A DNA stretch of 64,000 nt, from NCBI GenBank assembly GCA_023052935.1, contig CM041295.1, positions 166,117,366 through 166,181,365 on the forward strand, in the 5' to 3' direction. Of this stretch, positions 33,051 to 44,585 are shown piece by piece (within the stretch, counting starts at the first letter, position 1; the number at the start of each line of letters is the position of its first letter). The DNA is from Piezodorus guildinii (Eukaryota; Arthropoda; Insecta; Hemiptera; Pentatomidae). The translations under genes and the position numbers were made by a program. The notes under the pieces were generated by a model. It was not told where the DNA came from. It ran no database searches and saw only the letters and a program-made list of their open reading frames with translations.

Positions 33051-33625
33051 AATATAAATGTTTTTTGAGGGTGTCAAGGCTATGCTGACATAAACTCGGT
33101 GCTAGTCGTTATCTGCCTAGCCAAGGTGACGTGTAGAAAAGTCTCTTTTACTTCTTCTTTGCCTCACAAGTTCCACTTTAACATGTCTCACAAATCGAGC
33201 AATAATAGGACTTGGTACCCCTTCCTGTTTGGATCTAAGCCGCACTGCGTGATCTAGACCCCCCGGCACAGTTTGAGTCCCGCCCCGACATTCAATATTG
33301 TGCCTACTATAGTCTCATCCTGTTTTTCTGGTACTCCTCTTATTTCAATAGTATCTTTTAATAGTGGTTGTTCTGTGTGATTCAGACGTTCTTCCAAATC
33401 AGAAACCCTCGCTTTTCAGGTATTATTTTCTAATGATAATGGCAATGCCCTCGGTACTGATTCACATTCAGGGCATGTCCATTTTTTATTTATTTCAATG
33501 TCGATGTCGATTTTGACACATTTAATGAGAAAATAATTCTGGCATGCAATACAAGCCACTCTCGCCTTTTCTTGGCTTGCTGACTTATTACAAACCTTAC
33601 AACATTTTATTGATGTTGAAATGAA
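33051..33625 (-). pseudogene. LINE ORF1 relic with PHD-like zinc finger
   Basis: On the minus strand from about 33613: KCCKVCNKSASQEKARVACI, ACQNYFLIKCVKI, KKWTCPECESV (a C4-H/C-C3 PHD-like finger), then a coiled-coil stretch ARVSDLEERLNHTEQ and DTIEIRGVPEKQDETIV. A PHD-type finger, coiled coil and (I)EI.G(V/I)PE is the layout of ORF1 proteins of several CR1-group LINEs. An in-frame stop lies before KARVSDLEE and the frame breaks after about 33270. Strand and order fit the missing ORF1 of LINE-C, separated from it by the AT-rich duplication. Confidence 0.72.
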
Positions 33626-34769
33626 ATTAAAAATAATGAGAATAAACCTGTGTTTACACGGCAGAGAGGATTAGGCTGGCCAAACAACTGCTACCCACTA
33701 CTTCACTCTCAGAGACAAATTAACTATTCGTTGAATTTATTAAAATAACACTATTTAACTTGTTTGATAACTGAATAGACTATTTTAATTTATTATTGTT
33801 TTAGTTAATACGGAAATATGAATATTGTTATGTTTTAAAGTTGAAATGTCGGAAATAACTGTGTAAATAAGGTAACAAGAGGAACATGTCTAGACAGAAT
33901 ATACCAGAGGTACTCTAAGACTGATACTAATACAGTTGTAAATTTCAATAAATGATAATAAAAAAATTTAATGGATTAATCCTATAAGGTATTGTATTTT
34001 ACAGTTTTTCTACAACTTAGATTTTACTCTTTCTCTAATATTTGTTTCTATCTTTAATTTAATTTAAAAGTAAAACTTTAAGTGCATGCAAATAAAGATC
34101 AAAATTACATACTCAACATAAATTAACTTTCTCCTTAAAATGCCATGCAGGTGATGTTGGATAATTCCCAAATAGTAAAGAATTTTATTGTTGGCCAACA
34201 CCGCTATATCCTTGATATTAGCACCTAGGTCTTCTAGAAACCTTGAGTTGCTAGGGATCGTTCCCCAAGACACGAACTATAGGCATCTTATTGAGAGGAG
34301 CCTCCCATTGACAGTAGATCAGTCCTTGTCCTTCTTAGTGCGTACAACATTGCCGAAGTGGTGTAGTAATAGCCGAACAATGGACTTGATACTCCTTTGG
34401 ATATTTTTATCGATTCATTCTGACACCTCAGGATGTACCTTTGAAAGGCACATAGTCAGGAGAGAATATAAGCCCCTTGAACAAATATTGATAAAAAACG
34501 TTGAGCTTCTGTTCCGATTTAAGCAGTCAAGAGCTCACCAATTTATCCAAGTGTTTATTCAATTTAGTCACCGACTCTTAACCAATAACCTAATCTTCTT
34601 AATTTATCATTTGGATAAAATTGTTATTCTCTAGAAAGAGCGTTGTCAATAGCAGCTCCCCTTTATTCATTACAATACCTAAACTTTTTGTGGGTTTATG
34701 GTCAGACCAATGTAAACAATTATTCTTTCAGTGCTGTTCTTCTTCTTATTTTGCCACCTCCTTATTGCC
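33626..34769. other. Dynein intron, unassigned
   Basis: AT-rich to about 34130. From 34140 to 34640 composition is more balanced and there are open frames on both strands (148 codons on plus from 34188; VSWGTIPSNSRFLEDLGANI on minus), but I recognise no family and trust neither frame. Possibly a LINE remnant in minus orientation. Confidence 0.35.
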
Positions 34770-35060
34770 ATCAGCATGGAGGAACAGCCTCGGCCCATCT
34801 TGTCCACTGATGCCTGTCGCTGGCCTTCCTTCTCATGCTCCCTCTGGCTCGCCCGAGTCCCTCCATGTAGTCACAATACATCAGCCTGGGACTGCTTCTA
34901 GGTTGCCTACCCTCTGGTTTAGTTTCCAGGGACCATTTAGCTTTGAGGTCATCGCCCATCCAGTATACATGACCAAACCACTTTAGTTGGCGCTCCTCTA
35001 TAACTTGTTTTACAGACCTTCTATATTTTCCAAAAAGTGGTCCAGCATATCTCTTATGAT
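34770..35060 (-). pseudogene. LINE C-terminal fragment (RTE/I-like)
   Basis: Minus strand from 35040: KQVIEERQLKWFGHVYWMGD, then KPEGRQPRSSPRLMYCDYME and ASDRHQWTRWAEAVPP. This is the ..LRWFGHV.RM....P...L...P.GRR..GRPR..W......L......A.DR..WR block at the ORF2 end of RTE/I-type LINEs. Only this piece is present. Confidence 0.75.
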
Positions 35061-35063
35061 AGA

Positions 35064-35245
35064 GTTACACTTTAACATGTGTCACTGGAAAATGTTTTAT
35101 CTTCTTATCTTCCATATTTAAAAAATAAATTCATAATGTTTAATATTCTCTCTACTATTCCATTGGATTTTTACTTGTAATCATATTTGAAAGATCGCAA
35201 TTTATTTTTCTACATTTCCCTTTTATACATTTTTTACTATCTATT
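35064..35245 (+). mobile_element. Short AT-rich interspersed repeat (family Y), copy 1
   Basis: About 180 bp starting atgatagagttacactttaa, matching 37630-37822 closely (tgtgtcactgg, atgttttatctt, ttctctctactattccatt, gatcgcaat). No coding capacity; poly-T-rich end. Confidence 0.75.
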
Positions 35246-35455
35246 TGCAACTATTTTCATTTGTTTATTTTTTATAACTGGTTATTTTTCTTTTCCCAAA
35301 CTATTTTCTCATGATTTATATAGGTGGCAGTCTTAATATAATAAGACTATATATCTTAATAAATTATGATTTATTACTAATGTAATTATAATAAAAACAC
35401 ACATATTGTTTCAAATGCTGTCAAGAGTGAAATTATTACTGAAATATATACATAC

Positions 35456-35651
35456 TTCGAAAATCAAATTCATATAATTTGTGAACTTAATGATTTCAGA
35501 TGGAAGACATAAGCTACGAGCACCATCAAAAGCTGAGTTTAGGTTTTCCATCCAGGAAGAGTCAATGGGACCATCAAAAATGTACCACCTGAGGATACGG
35601 TTTCTAGCCTTTGATCCAATTCTCAAGAAATAAGGTATAAGTCCTTCAGAC
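35456..35651 (-). CDS. Dynein heavy chain, exon 3 of those visible
   Basis: 196 nt. After a ctctctctag acceptor (AG at 35653-35652) it supplies the last base of a Trp codon, then reads SEGLIPYFLRIGSKARNRIL, RWYIFDGPIDSSWMENLNSA and LCLPSEIIKFTNYMNLIFE, ending at a gtatgt donor (35455). FDGP(I/V)D..W.E..N and LCL..GE.I are strongly conserved in the AAA2 module of dynein heavy chains. The Walker B-type block and sensor regions fall here. It follows the next exon after an 80-bp intron (35652-35731) and precedes the 24-kb intron. Confidence 0.93.
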
Positions 35652-35731
35652 CTAGAGAGAGATGGCTTATAGTAAATACTTGCAGGAAATTTTGTGGAAT
35701 TTTGATGATTTAATAAAATTTTATTAATTAC

Positions 35732-35886
35732 CATTTTCCTTTTAACTCATCATAGACGCCAAACAGGTGTTCTAAAGTTACAGCCTTTGGGTGTATATGG
35801 TACTTTATGACTCTGGCAAAAGTGCCTCCAAAAGGAGTGGCCAAATCTTTCATATAGCACATTGTTTCCTTAAGCATATTAATCAT
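35732..35886 (-). CDS. Dynein heavy chain, exon 2 of those visible
   Basis: 155 nt between a tttcag acceptor (AG at 35888-35887) and a gtaatt donor at 35731. Reads MINMLKETMCYMKDLATPFG, then FARVIKYHIHPKAVTLEHLF and GVYDELKGKW, the Trp codon being split with the next exon. In dynein AAA2 the P-loop is followed by a helix and then ..(N)PKA(I/V)T...L(Y/F)G..D....(E)W.(D/E)G; this exon fits, with H for N before PKAV. It joins directly to the P-loop exon at 44374 in phase 0. Confidence 0.9.
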
Positions 35887-36054
35887 CTGAAATCAAATTA
35901 ATAAATTAAATACATGAAAAAATCATAAACTCATAAATAAATCGCTAGTTAAAACTTAAAAATAAGTAGTTATTAAATTGAAAAAGACTTTATTCTGGGA
36001 TATGATCCCTTGAGAATAACATATATGACCAAGAAAAAAACAATTATAAATGGC
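35887..36054. other. Start of 8.5-kb dynein intron
   Basis: Short AT-rich stretch with a hairpin-like ttattctgggatatgatccctt near 35990, which resembles an inverted copy of the CR1-like LINE 3' ends seen elsewhere here. Confidence 0.5.
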
Positions 36055-39000
36055 CAAAGAATTTTTATGTTTCTAGTTCTGATTCTGCAATCAATGTCAA
36101 TGCACTGCAGGTTGATTCACCTTCTCATTCTCACTTCCTTTTTCTCATAGTTCACCCCAAATTCAAACAACTACTTCAATTACCCCATTCCAATTGCCCT
36201 CACCTCGGATACCTTTTCACCGAAATATCCAGAGCTTCCTATTCCCTACTATTTGGAGTCATATACCGCCCACCCAGAGTACCCTTTGAGACAGTATTTG
36301 AATCCACCCTTTACAATTTAATCCCATCCTATAACAATACCATCCTCACTGGAGATTTTAACACCAATTGGTTGTTGCCTTCCTCAGACCATGCCTACTT
36401 AACCAACCTCTTCTTCTCTACCGATCTCTATATTGCCGCTTATAATCACACTCAACACACCCAGTCCTCAGAGCTCAGCCCAACCTGTATGTCCTGGATT
36501 CTACTGATAAACTCCTCGTCTTGTCTCAACATCCTATCCTTTCTTGTCCGCTCATAACCTTATTCAGATATCCTATAATCTTCGGATCATGCTATTTTCC
36601 CCAAGAACCATTTCTTTTTGTAACCTCAACACCCTTTCCTCTGAAATCTTGGCGTCTGATCTTGAAGCTATCCCATGGGATACCATATATTTGCTCAGGA
36701 CCGTAGATTCAATGGTCGAAACCCTTACCTGCCACCTCCATAATGCCCTAGACAACCATGCTCCTCTTATCACAAAGAAAATCCTACACCCTCCTGCTCC
36801 TTGGTTACGCCTGCATTTAAGGAATGCATGAGGTACAGGGATGCTGCAAGGCAAAGATTGAGGCACTCCCGTCTTCCTAGAGATTACTCCACCTTCAAAC
36901 ATCGCAGAAACAGTACCCAATCCATGATACACCTAGCTAAATCCCAATATTTTCAGCAATCCTTATCTTGTGCTTCAGACTCCAAAGCCAAATAGACAAT
37001 CCTGAGTAAACTATCCTTAAGAAAACACACCCATAATCAAGCTATTCCTATTTCCGCTGATGATCTTAATACCCACTTTGCTTCCTGCTCCTCTCATTTA
37101 TCATATCAGACGCTGATGCCTACACCCATGCACCATTTCAATCTGGATACATTCTTTTTTTCCCATATCCCCCTGAGGACCTCTTAAATTCTATTTGTTA
37201 ATCCCGAACCAATGACTATGGACCCGACAATATCCTAGTTAAACTAATCAAAGCCTCGCTTTCTTTAATCCTTCTAATATTATATCATATTTATAACTTT
37301 TCTTTAGACAGTGCAACCTTCCCAACTTCCTGGAAAACCGCTCTTGACCGTCCACTGAAGAAAAACTCAATCTGATATCCCCTAATGACTTTCGCCCAAT
37401 ATGTCTCCTTTCAAATCTATCTAAACCTTTAGAGCGTCTGGTCCAATCTCAGTTGTCCCTCTACCTCGAGCAAATTAACCTTATGAACCCCTTCCAGTCT
37501 GGTTTCCGGCCCGGCTATTCTACTCACTCTGCTCTCTGCCTAATTTCTCCTCGAGGCCATAGATCAGCATAAAATAACAATCCTCCAAACCTTCGATTCT
37601 TTCGACCATAATATCCTCCTAACTAAACTATGATAGATTTACACTTTAACATGTGTCACTGGGGAATGTTTTATCTTGTTATCTTCCATATTTAAAAAAT
37701 AAATTCATAATTTTGAATATTCTCTCTACTATTCCATTGTATTTTTACATGTAATCACATTTGAAGGATCGCAATCTATTTTTCATCCCTTTTATACATT
37801 TTTTGACTATTTTTTTTTTTAACTATTTCTCCACGTGGCCATAGATCAGCATAAAATAACAATCCTCCAAAGCCTTCGATTCTGTCGACCATAATATCCT
37901 CCTAACTAAACTCCAAAGACTTCCAGTGTCCACAGGCTCTTTTCAATGGCTTCAATCATTCCTTACCGGCCGTTCGCAGCATGTTGTAGTTTCCAATAAA
38001 CCCCGCTTTGACTCACTGCCTCTAACAAAAAGTGTACCCCAAGGTTCCTAGTTATCTCCTACCCTTTTCTCCATATTCATAAATGATCTTCCGCTGTCCA
38101 TTAAGCACCCCTAATACCATCTCTATGCCGACGATATTCAGATTTATAATTCCTTTACACCAAATGACTTTCCTGATGCTACCTCTAAACTGCAGGAGGA
38201 CATAAACAATATAAGTGCTTGGTCAAACAGAAACGAACTCCTGCTAAGTGCTGAAAAACCCAAAGCCATCCTGATAGCATCACCCGCTCTCCTTAAATCC
38301 ATTCCCAGCTCTCACAACCTTTTCCTAAACAATACTACTATCTCTTTTCATTCATCTGTCAAGAACTTAGGTATTACTCTTGATCAAACTCTCTCTTGGA
38401 AACCGTACATCACCCAAATATCCTGCCGAACCATAGTAACCCTAAAGAAATTCCGTCGCCTCCATCACCTCCTACCATTCAATACTCGTAAACTCCTTCT
38501 TTCTTCCCTTGTCTTTCCCCACTTTGACTACGGTTTGAGAGGTGTACAGCAGACTTTCAGGTGAGCTTGAAGCAAAACTCAAGCGTATTATGAACTGTGC
38601 AATACGATTTGTATTCGGCATCACCAGAGACACGCATATAACCCAGTATTACGCTGAGTTAAGGTGGCTTTATCCTTGTTACAAATACCAGTTTCCTATT
38701 ATACAATTTCCTAGCTTCCTTCCTCTACTAGTTTATCATAACTCATCGTCCCAACTATATTTTCCAATCCCTTAATTTTAAATCATCAATTCAGTTCCGT
38801 TCTACCAGATCCCGTCTTTCTCATCTCTACCCTTCTCCTCAGCGTACCCCTGGGTTTGACAAGTCCTTTCTAGCCATAGCAACCTCTCTTTGGAATTCTA
38901 TTCCTCCTGAGATCTGTCATGTAAGAACTGCTTCATCCTTCGAATTGCTTCTTTTCAACTACCTTCTCCTTACCCAGTCAAACAGACAATAACCTCAAAC

Positions 39001-39265
39001 TGCAGATGCTATAAGTACCAATTTTGTTGAGTTTATATTATTTAAATTATCACTGATGAAGCAGCTATTTCCTTTTTTTTATTTTCATTCTATGAGTCGA
39101 ATTTGTAAATATGTACATATATTACAACCTTAATTATTTTTTTCTAGTTTAACAATTTGTTGTTCCAAGCCATGACCACATTGTTCCGGTCATCAATTCT
39201 GTATTTTTATTTTATTCTTAAGGGGCTTTAGTCCCAGGATGATAAAGAAGTTTTTCATTTCATTT
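36055..39265 (+). pseudogene. CR1/L2-like LINE-A, copy 2
   Basis: Starts within the leader/endonuclease region (internal deletion relative to 51580-51880), continues through SYNNTILTGDFNTN near 36340, HAPLITKKILHPPAPWL near 36750 and the RT. It is the only LINE-A copy here that keeps the RT core: TSWKTALDRPLKK near 37330, LQSGFRP near 37495, SVPQGS near 38035 and YADD near 38130. The C-terminal block FPHFDYG and YAELRWLYP is near 38520-38675, with the 3' hairpin (ggggctttagtcccagg) and tttcatttcattt tail at 39221-39265. A repeat-Y insertion splits it at 37630-37822. Many stops. Confidence 0.8.
37541..37912. mobile_element. Short repeat Y, copy 2, with ~89-bp flanking duplication
   Basis: Repeat Y (about 37630-37822; atgatagatttacac ... 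tttttttttaa) sits within LINE-A copy 2. The LINE sequence at 37541-37629 is repeated at about 37823-37912 (ccatagatcagcataaaa, gaccataatatcctcctaac) with a few differences. This looks like an insertion with an exceptionally long target duplication. Confidence 0.72.
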
Positions 39266-39289
39266 GATAGAGGTGGGATATATGTGATT

Positions 39290-39800
39290 GCCATGAGGTA
39301 CTAGAAACAAATCTTAAGAAACAATTCATGATTTGTTTCAATCTACATACCACACAACTGTAGTCAAAGTGATAGAAAATGATTGAGGATACTAGGAGTT
39401 TCCGTGGAGGATTGTGAAAGATGGAGCAGGACATGGTGAAATAATTTCAGGGTGCCTATCATTCTTTGGGAAATTTGGGCAATATAGGATTTTCAGGATT
39501 GGTCAATGATGAAACTAGGTTTTTGACAAACGAGCAGAAAATAATAGGATGACTAAGGAAAAGAGATGATGATAGAGCTGAAGAGGAAATTGGAACCGAT
39601 GGCCTGGGTTTTCACAGGTTAAAGCTTTAAGTTCTTCTGGTCTGTCCAGGCACTGATCTTATTCTAGGTCTTCCTGAATACTGGCAAAAGCTACTAATGA
39701 CTAGGAAGGAAGCAGGAATAAATAAATTTCAAGATCATCAGTGTATAGGTGGTAGGAACAGTGGTAGATTGAATTAGGAAGGCCACTAATAGTTCAATAA
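39290..39800 (-). pseudogene. CR1/L2-like LINE-D fragment, minus strand
   Basis: Minus-strand text parallels 15530-16090 (the ttctttgggaaatttgggcaatat and tgggttttc blocks), encoding the region between RT and C-terminus in degraded form. No open frame survives. Confidence 0.6.
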
Positions 39801-39804
39801 ATTT

Positions 39805-41130
39805 ATCGAAGAAAAATACCTCCTAAATCCTTTACAGTCCAATTATCCCAATATTTTACTACAACCACACAGTTAAAAATTACCCAAGGCCAACAATCTT
39901 CAATAGACCAACAAGAAATCACTATTCTGATCCTCTTCGACCTCCGAAAAGGTTTTGATTTATCTAATCATAACATCCTTTTTTTCAAAACTCCAAAAAT
40001 CAAATAGCATCATAAAGGGGTTTGTTTTCTTTTTGTTCTCTTGATCTCAAACAGTAATTGCACCATTGAACCCCTTTCCTCCTCCATTTCCTTAACACGT
40101 GGTGTTCCTTAGGGATTCTCACTCTCGCCAACTCTTTTTTCTATATGTATGAATGATCTCCCTGATTCCATCCACCACTTACAATACCACATATACACAG
40201 GTGAATTGAAAATCTATCTTCCCTTCCACTCCAAAATAGAAAAACCAAGACCATTCTCATCGGTTCCAAGCCCATTCTAAATTATCTTCTATATTATCCC
40301 TTACTTTATCTTAATAGCCTACCTTTCCACTTCCACACCTTAGTAAGAATCTTTAGAGTCATTATTGATTAAAACCTATTCTAGAGTAACAATATTTCTC
40401 AAATTACCCCATAATCCATCGCTACCCTAAAACAATTCCTAAGATTTCGTGATTCCATTCCTCCTAAAACCTGTCAGCTTCTAGTCTCCATCTGATTTCC
40501 ACTCAGTTTGACTACGCTTTCCACGTGCATGGTGGGCTATCTGAAAAATTTGTCATGATACTCAAGAGACTAATGAATCGTTTCATTAGATTTATATGTG
40601 GAATTCCCAGACACTCTGATATTTCTAGTTGGTGCACCAAGTTGAAGCAGCTCTTCTCTTCGTTCCGTCGGCAATACCTCCTTGGTCTGTCTTTTCTGAT
40701 TCTTCAAATTACAAAAACCTCCTTATATACTCGATATGCTTAGCATATGTTCCTCTGTCCATTGAGTAAAAACAAGATGACAGTCCATAAACTTGTGTAT
40801 ACCTTTCCACAGATCTCCCTCCTTCAAAAAGTTTTTCTACAGACGTGCTACCCTATTTTGGAATTTATTTCCTATATCAATTCGTAAACCCTCATTATGG
40901 ACCGCTTTCAAACATCAATTATTGCTCCATCTCCTAAACTGTCAATATTCCCAACTTATGTAATATTTAAGCTATAGATGAAAACTAGTCGCTCTTACCA
41001 AATCTAATCTATTTCTGTACTAAAGTCTTAAATAATATTTGTTTGGTCTTTTAAGAGTTATAATAATATTTGTTTGGTCTTTTATTTATCTGGACAGGGC
41101 TAAATCAAAATAGTAAGATTTCACTAGCCC
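39805..41130 (+). pseudogene. CR1/L2-like LINE-B fragment
   Basis: Begins FIEEKYLLNPLQS (RT), with the LILFDLRKGFDLSNHNIL counterpart near 39930 and the C-terminal block near 40500-40720 (FPLSLTTLS in frame-shifted form, KLKQLFSSFRRQYLLGL). It matches the shorter copy at 8740-9364. Full of stops. Confidence 0.65.
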
Positions 41131-41687
41131 GACTGTTGTTTGTGTCATTATGTCAAGGTTGGCTGTAACCATTGTGATACTCAATAAAATTGTGTAACTT
41201 TGTGTTTATAAAGATGAAGTTTTTGGACATAATTATTATAAGCTAATAGTTTTATGTTAATAAACCATTTTTATTCTCTTTCAATACCATCGTTCAATAC
41301 CAATCTCATCCTACTTTGGGTCAAATAATCAATACCTTATTTTAGGAAACCTCAAAATTTTCTTTATCAATTTAACTAAACAATCATGCTTCACATCCAT
41401 AAAGAAAAGTAGAGAGTATACTAATTTTGTAATTCATTATTTAGAGGTTTATGAGCAGTGAAAGCAGGAGTCATTTTGTGGCTTAAGTCTAAAGATAAAT
41501 AAATAATATTTTACACCTTAACCTTTTCTTTTATTTCTTCTATGAAATGACATTTCATAGAAAACTTACAAGATAAAACAAAGGGTAATGAAGAATATAT
41601 ATGTATTTATGTATCTATCTACATGGATGAATGAAATTATGTTTATTTATCTGTATACATGAAAGTATGTACAGTGAGTGTCAAAAA
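41131..41687. other. Dynein intron, nothing recognised
   Basis: AT-rich intronic DNA between the LINE-B fragment and the hAT MITE. No gene or repeat recognised. Confidence 0.5.
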
Positions 41688-41971
41688 TAGGGGTGGGCAT
41701 AATCGGATGATCGTCATAATCGAATGATCGGACTTCGATGATTTCAATAATCGAATGATTTCATAATCGAATGATCGAATGGTGAATAGATGAATAGGTA
41801 CAAATATCCATAACATTTATGTGATGAGCAAAAAAAAAAAAAAAAAAATGTCCTTCGATTATCTCAACCTTTTCCAATCCCTTGATTATCGTTTAAAATC
41901 TCAGTTCGAATGATTTTTAATTCTCCGAACCAATTAATCCGATAACCGTCATTCCATTATGCCCGCCCCTT
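41688..41971. mobile_element. hAT-type MITE, 284 bp
   Basis: Left end taggggtgggcataatcgga, right end the inverse of aaggggcgggcataatgg. A T/CAGGGGTGGGC-type terminus is characteristic of hAT transposons. Flanks give an 8-bp duplication with one mismatch: gtcaaaaa (41680-41687) and gtcaaaag (41972-41979); 8 bp is the hAT length. The left half is rich in cgaatgatc repeats, and an A-run (41830-41848) lies in the centre. No coding capacity. Confidence 0.82.
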
Positions 41972-41979
41972 GTCAAAAG

Positions 41980-44373
41980 TATTTGGAATTCGGAATTATT
42001 TTCATTTAATAAGTATATTTCACTACTATGAATGTATATAATTCTTTTTCACTCATAAATATTTAATAGCGACTTCGATAAAGGAAAATCACTGACCAGA
42101 TAATCGAAAAGTTCATTGTTTTTTAAAAATATCCGATTAATAATGTAAAATTACAAGATCTGTTAGTGTCAAAATTATTCGGAAATTCTGTTGTTTAATG
42201 GTTTCATTTTCATTTTCTCACTAATATTTGACATGCTTTATGTTCTAAACAATTCTTCTCCCTTACGTAACATACCCCCAATCTTGGAAAGAATTTTTTT
42301 TTTAATAAGGGCCTAAAATAAAAACGCAACGATCGAACAACTGTTTCGAATAATTTTTTAAAGAGAAATAGTTGAAATGTCAAAAAAAAAAAATGATGAG
42401 AATATGTGGATGGCTATGTATAGTGTTGATAATATAATAATAAAAAATAAAAGCTAAAAAAATTGAGCATCCAACAAATATTAAATGTTAATACTGAAAG
42501 AATGATTATTCATCTAATGAGAAAACAATACCTCAAATTAACAAGCTTTAGCTTATTTCTGAATTTTTCAGAACATCTGCATACACAATAAGTGTTTCAA
42601 CTGTTCACCACGTTCTAAAAACATATGACGAAAACAAAACATGGTACAAGAAGTACGTAAAACTTCGTTCAGCATGCAAAGCTGTGAGAGAATAGGCTGA
42701 ATATTTGTAACATTATTTAAAGAAAAGGTTAAGGAATTAAAATTTTTACAGATGATTCCCATACTAAAATACATGTTTCTTATGAAAAATATTATGGCTT
42801 GGAGGAAACCAGATTAAGAATTTAGTATGCCATGGTAAAACACCTTGAGTGATCGGTGATAGTTAGGTCTGTTTTTCTTTGAAAAAGCTTAGTAACATTG
42901 GACTCATGGGCAGAAGTATTGATAGATTTGTGTATTTTATAAGTATGAAAAGTCAGAACTAAAAGTAGAAGAAAAATGACAAATAAATTAAATTTTTTAA
43001 TATACGCACGACCATGAATCTGGACATGTATACGTTATCTATTCAGATTTATTTGTTGCAAAATTTTCAAAAAGTTCTAGGAATTCCTTTTCCATCACTT
43101 CTTTTAAATTTAACAAACTATTTGTGGGTCCTACTAAAAAGGAAAATCAGGGAATAATATGTTCAAAATGAAAATAGCCTAAAGAAACAATAAGTGCTTG
43201 AGTAGGGTAATATTTCACAACAAGCTATCAATTAATTAGTAAGATCAATTCATAGTAGACTAAAATGTATATATAAAAATGTTTACCAACTAGATGTTTA
43301 TTTAAGATCATTGCATTAATATATTTAGGAAACCACGTAATTCCGAATACTTTTGACACCATTGACTTAAACTATTTTTAATTTGTTCGCAAATGAAGGT
43401 TTAAAACGTTAAAAATAAAATGATTGATGTCGTAATTTTTTGTTTTAGCTATTGTATACCTTCCTTCTAATATTATATAGTGGTTAACAACTCCTTAAGA
43501 ACATAAAAAATAAGTTAAAAGCAAGTAAGTTACGGAATGGTAGTGAATTCTGAATACTTTTGACAATCACTGTATATTTAACATTTTTTGCTTGAGGTAG
43601 CTCAGACAGCCTCGAAGGGGTCATCCAACCTAACTTTGTTTAAAACCATGATTTTCATGCTGTAGCGGCAGATTATAACTCCATAACAAGTCCCTTTAGG
43701 GCCAATCTGGCAGTATCCTTCCCACTGACTCGGTCGGATTCAAGTACAGTGGCAGATCAGTCGAGTTCCATGAATTATGACCAACCGGTGTCAGCAGATG
43801 CACAAGGTCCTATATTTGTTTCACCGAAACAAACCGTTAATGGACCAAACCTCTAAGCAGCTATTTGATATCCTGGCAGACCTAACAGGATTCACAATCA
43901 AGGTGCACAGGGTAGAGTCATAGCCCCTTGCCTGGTAGTTGTGACATTATATTTTTTGGTCCACCCCTACTTCGTCTTTGGAGGGAGGAGGGCGAGGAAT
44001 TAGTTAAATGCCTAGTTAAAAGTTCCCCTCTCCTAGCACTAAGACCAAGAACTCATAACTATTTTCCTTTAAGATTCTAGTCATCTGATTTCCTGGACGA
44101 CATGCGTTCAAAGCACTGCTGGTCGTTGTGACAGTACGAAAATCTTTGGCTACGTGGTTTTCTCCTGTATGTGGTCATCCCACTTTGGCAGTTACAGATC
44201 CAATTATTACCATAGTTACCATGTTTGATATTGCTTAACTTAGATTACCTATTGTAAATAAAACAACTTCTCAGCCACTTTGGCCCCTCACACACAAACA
44301 CATATAATAAAATTAGATAGTTAAAAATATTATTAAACAGCATATTATCTTAGGGAATCATTAAAATCCTTAC
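41980..44373. other. Dynein intron, unassigned; two compositional parts
   Basis: 41980-43590 is AT-rich with no recognisable repeat; the minus-strand frame at 42774-42568 is not dynein-like. 43600-44290 is clearly more GC-rich (gacctaacaggattcacaa, gccacttggcccc-like text) and could be an old transposon, but no product was recognised. Confidence 0.4.
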
Positions 44374-44465
44374 CGTACTTTTTCCACAACCGGCATTTCC
44401 ATATACAATCACACCAACTCTTGTAAACATATTATGATATATATGCATTGTTCTAGAAATCATAA
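44374..44465 (-). CDS. Dynein heavy chain, exon 1 of those visible (AAA2 P-loop)
   Basis: 92 nt between a gttctttag acceptor (AG at 44467-44466) and a gtaagg donor at 44373. After two bases of a split codon it reads MISRTMHIYHNMFTRVGVIV then YGNAGCGKST. G....GKS/T is the Walker A nucleotide-binding loop; (T/R)..GV.(L/I)(V)G..G.GKST is how AAA2 begins in dynein heavy chains. The exon ends exactly after the P-loop and joins 35886 in phase 0. Earlier exons (AAA1, stem) are not in the window up to 64000. Confidence 0.88.
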
Positions 44466-44585
44466 CTAAAGAACAAATAATTTGAATTAGTCTGCATGAA
44501 GAACATAAATTAAAAATAATAATGGCAATAAGTCAATTTTTTTCTATGAAAGTGAAATCACTTCTTAAGGCTTATTAAATAAATA
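44466..44585. other. Intron upstream of the P-loop exon
   Basis: AT-rich intron sequence up to the mariner relic. The intron must extend past the window's right edge, since no further dynein exon was found. Confidence 0.5.

Noticed and set aside
34188..34634. 148-codon plus-strand frame as a host gene
   Set aside because: No recognised motif, an overlapping minus-strand frame is equally open, and the flanks show no splice support.
42568..42774. Additional dynein exon on the minus strand within the 8.5-kb intron
   Set aside because: The flanking exons already join in phase across conserved text, and the translated sequence has no dynein motif.
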